Assembly (NCBI GenBank): GCA_034687125.1
Contig: JAQGBZ010000629.1
Location: forward strand, 1 to 24,998
From: Neelides folsomi
Taxonomy: Eukaryota; Arthropoda; Collembola; Neelipleona; Neelidae
DNA: 24,998 nt
Direction of reading: 5' to 3'
Shown piece by piece: positions 1 through 11,000 of this stretch. The position numbers and the translations under genes were made by a program. The notes beneath the pieces are model-generated. The model was given only the letters and a program-made list of their open reading frames with translations, had not been told where the DNA came from and searched no databases. Position 1 is the first letter of the stretch. Each line of letters opens with the position of its first letter.

Positions 1-813
1 AAGACAATGCTATAGCTAAGTTAAATATAATTGGTTATGTAAAAATAAAAACGGGTTCAAAAATTATTTCAAAAAAACCAACTGTTCAACCATATATTGG
101 ACGAAGAGTACTTATACTCAATGCTTTTGTAACTCCAGTTCCTAATCTTCATTTTACACCAAATAAATTTTTAATTATTATTATTAATTATTACCCATGT
201 CTTTTATGACATCAAGTGGGCATCGGCGTTAGTGACATATGTACCTACATACATAATATTATTTATTAGTTTTTACATATTTAATTTTGAAAAGATGGTT
301 AACTTAATATGGTATATGGTAGTATTATAAATATTTCACTTATTTTATAAAGTCTAAAAATTAATCATATTTTTTTATAATTTAATGTTCTTATTAATTA
401 ATTTAATTAAAGAGCACCAAACACGATTAAGTATTTATAAAAACTACTCGCTTAATCACTATGTTTTGAGTTCGTTATATATTTATGATTCAATGTTAAC
501 TTTTTAGGTCCTTGGAATTTCAAAATTGGATATTAATATCTACATAAATAGTAATAATTCAATGTTTAAATATTTGATAACTTTTTATGTAATTACGATA
601 ATACTTTAAAATATTACATGATATTAAGCATTACAAGTTTTTTAATAAGGATATTATAAATTGCACCAATAATAAAATCACAATCCATTAAATTCAAAAC
701 ACTAAATAAATTATTTTAGGATTTATAAAGATGCACATGTTATTATTTTTATTAATTGTAAAAATTTAGTACCAAATATTTCCGCACCATAATATCATTA
801 ATGTTTAACAATA

Positions 814-1000
814 TTCCCCGTTACCACTTAGCTTCGGATTTGAAAAACAGAAAAACACGTGATTTTCTAACGTAGCGAAAAAATGAAGAAAGCGCGAAAA
901 AAGAAATATTCAATTGATTTACAATGAAATCGAACGTTAGAAAATCACGTGTTTTTCTGTTTTTCAAAACCGCGAAATCCGAAGCTAACTGGTAACGGAA
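814..1000. mobile_element. 187-bp foldback (MITE-like) element with long terminal inverted repeats
   Basis: The left arm (814-872, beginning TTCCCCGTTACCACTTAGC) and the right arm (933-1000, reverse complement beginning TTCCGTTACCAGTTAGC) match almost completely, including the 20-mer AACAGAAAAACACGTGATTT. The right arm has about 8-9 extra bases (CGCGGTTTT area). A short unpaired centre (873-932) is purine-rich. The flanks carry ATA on both sides (811-813 and 1001-1003), a possible 3-bp target duplication. It contains no transposase, so it would be a non-autonomous element; the family is not known to me. Confidence 0.7.
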
Positions 1001-1786
1001 ATACATTAAAATTTAAATGCGATATCAATTTTAATATAAATAATAAACTTTTAATGTAAAATCAATTTATTGTATTAACATATTTTAAGATATAATATAA
1101 ATTTAAGAATATTTTTAAAAGTAATTAATTGCATTTGTAACGTATACTACTATACCATATATTGAATTATTTATTGATACTGACCATGAGTGAGTGTTAT
1201 TTAATATTTTTTTAATTAGGTAACTTAATTACAGAAAAGTTAAGTCTACTTGAACATAAACATTACTTTATTAGGATTGAAAATGATTATTTACCTTAAG
1301 CCTCAAAAGGTTAATACAGACCTATTATCTGCATATCTCGAAATATGTTGGTATATTAGTATCAGTATATTACCATTAATAATAAGTTATTACCTATACA
1401 TGTATTTATGGGTTAATCTAATTAATAATTGTGTTATACTTACAATTATCTACTACACATTCCTAATTATAAATTATTTATTTCTTTAACATATTTTATA
1501 ATTATTGAATCTTTTGATAAACCCGTGAACAAGAATTATTGATGTTTATATGAATATTTTAATATGTTGAATTCGAAAATATAACAAATGACAAACTGGA
1601 GTGATTCCTGAATTATTTACATTCGAAAACATGCCTAATTGGAATAATTAATTATTTTATACTAAAGACAATGAATAATCTTAATTAACTTAATTAACCC
1701 ATTCAATTTCATCGTGAATATTGTACATAAATATTTAAACCTGTATGTACACCTTATGTAAAGCACTATTATTATATTGGTATTGT

Positions 1787-1792
1787 TTTATT
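1787..1792 (-). promoter_or_regulatory. possible polyadenylation signal AATAAA for pHCl
   Basis: On the minus strand an AATAAA hexamer lies about 85 nt after the TAA stop. Another AATAAA at 1868-1873 is only 5 nt after the stop and is too close to be the likely main one. In AT-rich DNA such hexamers are frequent, so this is a position-based suggestion. Confidence 0.3.
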
Positions 1793-1877
1793 ATTTATAC
1801 TAGACATTCTTAATCAGTATAGTATTGTTCGTTAAATTGACTAGTTCCAATTAGGAATCAACTTAAATTTATTAACG

Positions 1878-2009
1878 TTAAAAAAAGGCTCTGTGCTCCA
1901 CAAAGAAAAAGATGAGGAAGATGAAGTAGGCGATGGGAAATACGATTCTTGAGACGACATCAATTGTCTTCGCCACTCGAATCGGATTTTCGATTATTCT
2001 CCTCCGTGG
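1878..2009 (-). CDS. pHCl: pHCl exon 11: M4 and stop codon
   Basis: The acceptor TTTTTTATTAG|CCA is strong. The exon encodes PRRRIIENPIRVAKTIDVVS and continues into M4 (RIVFPIAYFIFLIFFFVEH) before a short tail, RAFF, and TAA at 1878-1880 (residues 423-465). The VAKTIDVVSRIVFP pattern is the usual entry to M4 in arthropod anion channels. The extracellular tail is very short, which is normal. Confidence 0.95.
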   Translation of the reverse strand, partial: PRRRIIENPIRVAKTIDVVSRIVFPIAYFIFLIFFFVEHRAFF

Positions 2010-5000
2010 CTAATAAAAAAGAAAGTTGGTGAGAAATTGGGATCAAATTAAGCCTTTTTTTCATTAGCAATAAAAAAAATAAAAGAGTCATTACGCAATT
2101 CTCATTAACAAGATGGGTGCAAGGTGAAGGGCCGCATTGAGTACAAGTGACGGTGACTTCAGTGGGATGAGGTCCGGCTGGAGCGAGTGATCCCACCGGA
2201 GACGCCTGATTCCCTTCTATTTTATTAGACTAATAAAAGAACCAAATGCATCATTACTCTCCTTTTTTTCATAGTTTGAGAAACGAGTTTCAAATGAAGT
2301 ATTTGTGAACCTGAGCAGATGAGTGAGGAGTTGGGGTTGGGGAAGCTCTCCTTGGTCGCTTCCTTCCAATGTAATTCACAAAGACGAACTCGAGGAGCGA
2401 GGCGTAAATGAACGACATGGAAAATCCATCCCAGATGTTCATTGCAGTCAAGTTTGAAACCACCGGCAGGGTCGACCGAAATCCGTTGCTGTTATAATAT
2501 TCCTCAATCATATATCATTCGCAACATCAATGGCTTTCTTTTTTTACTCAACTTGACTCAAGTGACACAAAACATTATTTATAATAGGAATCGGCAAACT
2601 ATTTATAATCGACATTTGTACATAAAGTACAATAAATGTAATTTATATGATTGGCAAAGAGAAAAATTAAATGTGTCATATTGTTGCATATTGCTATGTT
2701 ATATGATTATATTGTAATTTGTATGTATATGTTTATTTATATTTATTGAGTTTTGGCATTTGATCATCAGTATTTATTTGATAGATCTATGGTATACTTG
2801 TAGGTACTTGTAGGTATGTGATATAGAATTTTTAATAATAAATCTATGATTATTTGAGGGATAGAAAAGCACTTAACACCAGACATGTCATGGAATAAAC
2901 AAAAGTGTAGAAACATGTGTTTGTTCTCAAAAGAAATCTGTGCTTGTCTTTTGTCTAGCTTACTAACATTCATAAGAGTGAATGTAATCTTGAAGTTGGA
3001 AAAAAGAACTTTCCCAAGACCAATTTGTCATTGGCGCAATGGGAGATAAGAAGGGGGTGTCTGAGAGGCTGAGAGCTGAAGGGGAAATTTGTAAAAGATG
3101 ATAAATGAATCAAAACCTGGTGGTGAAAAAATTGAGCATTGTAGTGACGCCCAACATGACTCGAGCAGGAACGGCGTTCCATTCCAGCCAGAACGTGATG
3201 AAGGATGAAGTGACGAGGATAATGTCAGGGATGAAAACGGTTGTAAAGTAGAAGGCTCGATCTCGGTTAAACATCAACTTCACATTAAGGCAACTGTAAT
3301 TACCTATAAATACAAACACAATCCAATTACACTTATTAACAATAATTAAAAATGAATTTCTAAAAATTTTAAAATAATTTAAATAGACTAAATATCAAAA
3401 TATGGTTATTTTTTAAATATTTTTAAATATAATTTATAAGTTTATTTATTTACCTCTCCAGTGAGATGAGTTACAATAGCTCGTCTCGTTTTTGGCCAAA
3501 TAAGCATTGAGGAAGGACAATTGCGGTGATTTCCTCAAGACACCTGCATCCGTCTGCCATCGAAACTCAAGAGCGTCATTTTCGTGCGAAACTGTCATTA
3601 TGAAAAAGTCGTTGTTCTCATGATGAGTAATTTGAAGTAAGGGAATTTAAGTAAAGTAATTTTCTTGTTTGCCTTCATGAGCATTACGAGGGATAGTCTT
3701 GGCACTAGACTTCCCCCGAGACCTCAATCAAAAACTTACTGCTCTCAATGGAGAAACTGCACTCGGGATCGTCAAAGGGAAATATTCCGAGGTCTCCTCT
3801 GCAGCTCAGGATCAAATGTCGACTGCGGATAAGAGAGAAAGATAATTAATTTCACTCGAGATTAAACATAAGTGAATTGCCCCACTCAACGTAATTAACT
3901 TAAATTCTGATCAACTATTTATATTCCTATGAATAAACTTTCTTCTTCTTTCTTCCTTCCCTCGCTCATCATTCTCATCATTTCTTGCCCTTCGATTAAA
4001 AGTTTCTTTCTCATGAAATAACTTGAATCCCTTTTCTTTAACTTTGTTTCTCTATCCATTTAACATTATCCATTTTGTTACCTTTAACTATGCACTGTTC
4101 GGATGGTTAAATATGATTCATTTATTATAAGTATAAAAACCAGGTATTAAAGTATATATGGAGTGATTATTTTTAATAAGTTCTTTGAGAACTTTCACGA
4201 CCCGCCCATCTCGTAAAGTGGATTTGACAATAATAGTTATTTATTTATGAGTTTAACTTCTTTTTATCATCCATGAGATTCGTGATGAGATTGCATGATT
4301 GTATGGATATATTTATATAATGGATTGTGACAAAAAGTAGAGTAATGATCGTGTGGTCGAGGAAGGAAAGTCGTTATTCATTATCTCTCCGGAAGTCCCA
4401 TGGATCGGGAGAAGGTCCGCAGAATTCCCGTAACGACATATCGAACCTAATGGTTCACCGATTCGGGGCAATAATGTAAATTGAACTGAGCAGCCATTCA
4501 CCACTTCCTTTTGTGGAATCTTTTCCAATAGGTGTATTTGTTCTTCTCAGGTGAACTTTCTCTTCATCTTGTAAACTCGGGCTCTTAAGATTCCTCAGGT
4601 TCACCGAGATTCACCGAGGTCTCAGAGATGTAGGAAATTGATTCACGGTCTTTCATCCCTCCCCGTGAGTTTAAAGTACAGAGAGAGTGAGGGACAAGGG
4701 AGTTAATGTTTAGAGGAGATCTCCAGGAGTTCCGAGAAAGCAATTTAATTATTTAATCTGAGGAGAATGTTATTCTAATTTCCTCTCCTTCGCACTCACA
4801 ATCAGAGAACCTGAGTTGACTTGTAAGAGGCCGAGAGATCTCGGAATTTGATTTCTTTACTATGGCTAAGTATATCATCCCTTCTTCGTTTCTGCCTTGA
4901 CGGATCAAATTGGCTTCCTAAATTCTCTTTTACCCTTCTGTGCTCCGACTACTGATGTATGTGAAAAGAGATGCATGTCTTCCTGGACCGGGGTGGGAAA

Positions 5001-8000
5001 AAGGAGATTTGGAATAATGAGAAACGGCTCTACTATTGTGAAAAAACTCCTCTTCATTTCCAATTCTCTCGTCTGCAATCCTCATGAATATTTCTCTCAA
5101 TTCGTCCATTGTCGTTTCTCCCCCTTTCCTCATCCGATTATAATGTAAAAGAGTGTGCATTACGAACAAAGACCCTGCGTCGACATTAAATTATCACCCA
5201 TTCCTCGTGGGGATTTCTTCATAGCGAAACAATTCGCGGATTGACAAATAAATCAATAGACGTCATTTCTCAGAGCGCTTCCCAATCAAGTTTCCGACAT
5301 CAAATCAAAGTTTGATAACAAACCTTAATGAATCTACTCAAGATCCGCTGATACTAAAATGCTATTTATTACATAGATAAATTCATTCATCCGTTCCCTG
5401 TTCCATTGAATATCAATTAAAGTAAACACAATAAAATTAATTAATATAACTAGGTATCCATTATTTATACTATTGTATGTAAACATGTACATAAATATTA
5501 CTGATAGTACTACTAAATAGTACACAATACACATCTAGTTAGTACACATCTAAATAATCCAGGGTCTTTGCTTTCCGTCTCCAAGAATCGTCTTCGCTGC
5601 ATGGAAAAGAAGATGTCAAATGGTTATTCAGAAGGAGGGAAAACATATCGAGAATTCAAAGCAAATTCACTCGTCGGATCTGAATAAAAACAATAATTAA
5701 TCTGTCCCCATAAACTTGCATAACCCTTATATTTTTGTTAAATCATTTCGTTATTCAAAAATTACAATTTCAATTATGAAATACAATAATTAACTTAACT
5801 TACTTATATCTATTATATTTGCCTTATATTATACAATTGAATTATTATTATTATTACTAGACATAAATATAATGTTCACGATGTTCAAATAAAAATAAAC
5901 GTATCGTAAATATCTTAATGGCGCTTAAGTATGTTAATGTTTATTCTATGATATAACCATATTCTTTTAAATATTTTTCGATTGGGGATATTCCTAGATA
6001 TGATAAATTCCAACTTATACAGAGGGTGGCTAAAGAAGAAAAAAACACTTTCAAAATTCGGTTTTAATCTAAATTAGCTGCAAATGGATGTCTTTAACAT
6101 TCTCAATATGTTGTCCACTTTGTTTGACGACCTGCCGGCCCCTTCATTTCCAAGCGTCGTATACCTTCCTTGTCCTTTGTAAATCAATCTTACTCCATTC
6201 ATGTTTTAAAACTTTCCAAACACCTGAAAGACTTTTGGCTCGTCTATTCTAAAGACGCTGCTTAAGGTAGCCAAAGTCAAAATGTACGTTTACTAAGGTA
6301 ACAAACAAACGTAAAACATTTAAGGCTTCTTTAATTTCAGAAATTTTGTATATTTGTACGTTTACATGTGCATTAATATATGGGATTGGAGGTCGAATTT
6401 GTAATTAAGTATGTTAATTTTCATTATAACTATAAGTTGAAAATATCATATTTATGAATATCCCAAATCGAAATATATTTAAAATAATATGGTTATAAAT
6501 TAATAACTAAAATTTTTGCAATTCGGAAATTTAGGATACGTCTATTTATTTACAAACATTATATTTATACCTAGAAGTAATTATAATAATAATTCAATTG
6601 TATAATATATAAGGTAAATAAAAGTTAGAATTTTAATTATTGTAATTTCATTATTGAAATTTTAATTTTAGTTTTGTCTAATGATGTTTAAACATAAATC
6701 AGAGTATAATTTAGTATTATGATCGTTTTTAACCTCATAATTACAATAACTGGCCTTTTCCTCAATTGTGTGTAGAATGTACTAATTAGTAGCTGAACTG
6801 TACATAATGTGTAGTGTGTAGTAATTAGGAAATTATTTGTGTAGTGTGTACCGGCTAGAAGGTGTGTATTTCTTGATGTATACTATTTAGATGTATAGTA
6901 TGTAGTTGTGTACTAACTAGATGTGTATTGTGTACTATTTAGTAGTTGCCCAAATACTATTATATTCATCTACCGGATACCTACCAATAAACTTGGAACA
7001 TTCATTAAATAAATAATAAAGATAGTACACAAAAAATACATTCATCTATAAATTCCTTAGTTCATGAGCACACGCAGTGCCCGAATCACAACTTTGGGAA
7101 ATGGAGAAAAAGTATAAAAAGGAACAAAATGGGTAAAAAGGCGAAATGAAGAACAATAAGATAATTCTTCTTGGTGATTGCACAGGTGGAGGTGAAGAAA
7201 AAAGAAAACTGCGTACAAATGGGTAAGAGAAAGAGCGAATATCGTGGAGGAGGAGCATTAGCATGATAAAAAGAAATCTCAGTGGAAGAAGATTCATGAA
7301 CTTAACGGAAAATAGTTCTTTGCCCCTTTGGGTCTCTCTGGTCATTGCCATTCCATTGACTTTCCAGTAATAGTAAAAAAAAGTTAAAGGAATTCGCCCA
7401 ACTATTCACCCAATGCCCAGGACAAGTTCCTGATAGGAAATTTAAATCGATTCTATATTTCTTTTTTGCACAGGACTTTGTTCAGCTTCCACATTTACAA
7501 ATTGTATAAATATTATTTTTCCCATTTTTTCAACTTTGAAAATTAATTTGAAATTTTGAGTGGTTTTTTTTCGACTTTCCAATCATTGAAAAATATTGTA
7601 ATTGATTTACCTCCCCCGAGCTCCTGATATTTTTCCAGATAAAGGAATTGTAATGGAGTAGATGGGAAGTTTAAATGCTTTGCGATAAATTGGGATTATT
7701 GAATCATTTTTCTTGATATAATCTTAAAGGTTACATACACATATAAATAAAGTATAATCGTGTCGTTAAAATTGATGGTCATCCGGTTTAACATTGAAGG
7801 ATAAATAATAAAGAAGTCCAAGCTGGTGATAAGATGTTGATAGGAGAAAGCCCAAAGTATTTTTCGAGATCTCGTCTGCCTTGGATTAAATTCACGAAGA
7901 AAATAATTCCCTTTGTGCGAAGGACAAAACCTTCAATGTGTTTCTTTTAAGTCCATTATTGTAAACGGCGGGCAGTCGAGTTGCTCTCACAGCCGAGAAG

Positions 8001-11000
8001 AGAAAAACAGAGAATTCAATTTGAGTGTAGCTTCCGCATAGCAGTCATGTACTATGTCGGATTAAGTTGGATCTCTCCGAGTGGACGCTCTGATTTACAC
8101 CAAATTCAATAATTCTTCCTTTGAAGACCCAAAGAGAGCATTCTCAACTTTTCAGAATAGGAAGCGGAGCGAGGAGAAAGACGATCCAGTCCAAGAGAGA
8201 AACTCTTTAACATGACATCAGAGATCCACACATCTCCCTATCTAACTTCAATGTGACCGCTGAGGCATATGTTCCTTTTTAAACAAACCTTATCCCACCA
8301 TTGTACTTTCTTTCATCCCATGTACAGTACGTGTTTTCAATAAATGGAAAAAATAGATTAGCAGAGTAATAATCCAGAAATCCTCCCCGTCAGCTTCGTG
8401 CGGAAAGTTGATTCCATTTCCATTTTATAACCAAATAAAAATGGTTCTTTTTAGCCTCCACGTGTCAGGCCGAGTTGGGATGAGGACCTGGCGGTTGTCT
8501 ATACATTTGAATTCTACTCCATTGCTCAGGAGCCCTCGAGGGACGGTGTACGTCAAGAGTTCCAATGCCGAGTCGCCAATTACATCTACGACAACATTTC
8601 CTCTGATATGAGCCCCAATAGTCTGGGATTACTCCCTATGTCTCATCCGCCAAGTGGAAGCGAGATCTATCGGGGTAAATAAACAAGGATGAGATGGGAA
8701 ATTGGCAGAGGAGGAGAAATTCGCTTGGCGTGTCAAACACTCGACGACCTCTTCAAATAAAGTAGGTACTTGAGAGACAAAGCCGCTTCAAAGGCACATG
8801 AAGTGTCAATGTGGCCCAAAGAGAAAACTCTTCTATTTATTTTTCTCATTATTTTTCTTCCTCTTATTAAATTAAAGATAGTGAAAGTTCGTGGGCTGGA
8901 ATTTGTTTGTGGATCAAATCCATTCGAATCATCTCATCTTTACATCAAATGTTTGCTTACTTTTACCAATGATGAATAGGAAGGAAATAAAATAAAAATT
9001 TAATTACATTAGATACAAATTCACAAAATTCTCTCGAATATTAAATTGGGGCAAAGATGTATAGGATTATTTGCCATCTACAAAGGAATTATTGTACTCT
9101 GTAATTATTTTTATTAATCCTAGATGCCGATACAGATTGTTTTATATAGCCCCAAGTTTCAGAAAATGCAATTACTTTAATATCATTAATTATATTGAAG
9201 ATTTGAATTTTTTTGAATTTTTTTAAATTAATTTTAAGGTAAGTTTACTAAATTATTAAAATTTACCAATAAACAAGCAATTATTTTAAAGAAAAGTTAT
9301 GCTTGAGTTTTTGTTTGTATTCATCCAATCTAGTAGTCAATTTTATCATTCCATGAAATTGCCTTGTCAGCTTCGTTCTATTCAAAGTACTCCACTTGTA
9401 AGCTTTCATACTAATTAATGAATTTTAGCTATTTGAACACTTATGGCAGAAAAGCACTCTTCGTTGTAAATTCCCCATTGACAAAATTGAGAGTTTTCCC
9501 TTTCTCTTTCATTCGTTACTCACTTGATGAAGTCTCCTATGACCATTTTTAATAGGCCTATTCAAAGTTTTAAACGTGGGTTTGTTTATCTATTTACTCA
9601 TCAACTTCAATGCCATCAAAATGAAGGTTTCATTTTCGTTGAGGGATGGATAATTTAATTTAAACCGAATTAATTCCATCTAATCTAATTTCACAGATAT
9701 GCGAATAAATAAAGTTTTGATGCAAAAGTATTCGCAACTGACCGAGTAGTGTAAGTGACAGTTCCATTTGGCCATAGCCTGAGAGCAATGTTGACCGGGT
9801 CGAGGTTCGCTCTAAAATCTCCGTGCTTGACAAAGTAGACATCGGGGACCCAGATTCGATTAATGTGGTGGAGCACGTCAAGGTAGGGTCTTCTGCGGGG
9901 ATGAGCCCGCATCGGGATCGCTTCGTGAATGTCAGGTGCGTAAGTCGGGGGCGGAGCAGTCGAGTTGATAATCTCAAACTTCAGCCGAGCGTCAATCCAT
10001 ACGAAGTAAATCAAAAACTCGACTTCATATTTCTGAAACCAACATGCAAATGTTGTGATCACCATCCTCCTTAGCATTCTCCTCTCTCTCTCCATATTTT
10101 TCCAATCAAACAAATTGAATCTCGTGTTAAACGAAGGAAAAAACTATGATTCGCCTATTATTTAATACTTTCCACTCTACACAATTTGATATTCAAGATG
10201 CTTCTCTCCCAATTCTCCAATGTATGGAGAATTTATGCTTTACATATTTCCATATTATAAATTTCCTACTACGCACGTTTTACAAAATATTTGCTCATAT
10301 ACCATAGAAAATATATTATACCATATTATACCATAGGAAAGTATGATAATAAAAAGCTATCAAATTTCGAACAATTTGATTAGAATTTACGAGACTACTA
10401 CAACAAGTATTATCTGGTTCATTCAGCTTGAGTGAATGAGCCAGATGACTTGTTCACGTTACAAATGCGTAACATTCCCAACAAATTAACTACTACTATG
10501 GCCGAAATTGATATTAAATTGTGCGATAGAAATTGCAAGATATGTAAAAATTACTACAATTTGGTCACAATGTGAAAAATCTCCCACCGGGTTTTAAAAT
10601 ATGAGAGGTTGAGTCGGAATGTTAATTCCTTGACTTTTTGCTCATTCAGGTTGTTTGCGTGCAAGTTCATTTTCATCCCACTAGAAAGTGGGCCAATTAA
10701 TCTCTTTTCTAAAATATAAAGTGGAAAGTTTGAACGGGATTTTTGCCAAAAAGGAAAGGGAAGATCCTGATTAAGTTCTGAAGTGAAGGAGCGGGAGTAA
10801 TGGAGGGTTGGGGCAGAAGAAAATTGAGATCCGCATAAATCACTTTGTGGTGAGCCTCGCAGAACCTCTTTCCGCTTAATCCCCTTCACCTTTACTCCCT
10901 TCCTTTCACTAACTTTAATCCAGGACATTTTACATGACCGCGAAAATCTAGAATTTCCTCAGTTAGTAAAGATAATACATAAATTCAAATTTACCCTCAA

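Larger units (their letters stand above)
1..1877. other. AT-rich region downstream of pHCl
   Basis: Apart from the 187-bp foldback element at 814-1000 and the likely short 3' UTR of pHCl near 1790-1877, I see no gene. Reading frames here (for example 1250-1489 plus) are low-complexity, rich in Ile, Tyr and Leu codons as expected from AT bias, and match nothing I know. Confidence 0.7.
3823..9742 (-). other. pHCl intron 5 (5.9 kb), between loop E and the Cys-loop
   Basis: The split Arg195 codon (CG|T) fits across this gap, so no extra channel exon is needed. The intron contains a Tc1/mariner remnant inside a long imperfect palindrome (5504-6946), a degenerate GTGTA/TTAG-rich repeat stretch (6770-6946) and a possible plus-strand exon (8455-8674). 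The more GC-rich parts (about 4330-5160, 7050-7350, 7850-8250) give scattered short ORFs on both strands without recognisable domains. Confidence 0.8.

Noticed and set aside
821..1006. 61-codon minus-strand ORF with FLFF/FAVL repeats
   Set aside because: It is a by-product of the foldback element: the two arms read as inverted versions of each other; no family resemblance.
1250..1489. 79-codon plus-strand hydrophobic ORF resembling a membrane peptide
   Set aside because: Composition (Ile, Leu, Tyr, Asn) is what AT-rich DNA gives by chance; no recognised motif and no splice or promoter context.
4313..5169. Short ORFs on both strands in a GC-richer part of intron 5
   Set aside because: Overlapping frames on both strands, no domain, and the channel's exons 5 and 6 join in phase without them.
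9823..10074. 83-codon plus-strand ORF
   Set aside because: It is the antisense shadow of pHCl exon 5.
10554..10928. 124-codon minus-strand ORF with an ATG start inside intron 4
   Set aside because: No signal, domain or motif; exons 4 and 5 connect in frame without it; a frame of this length can arise by chance in 25 kb searched in six frames.
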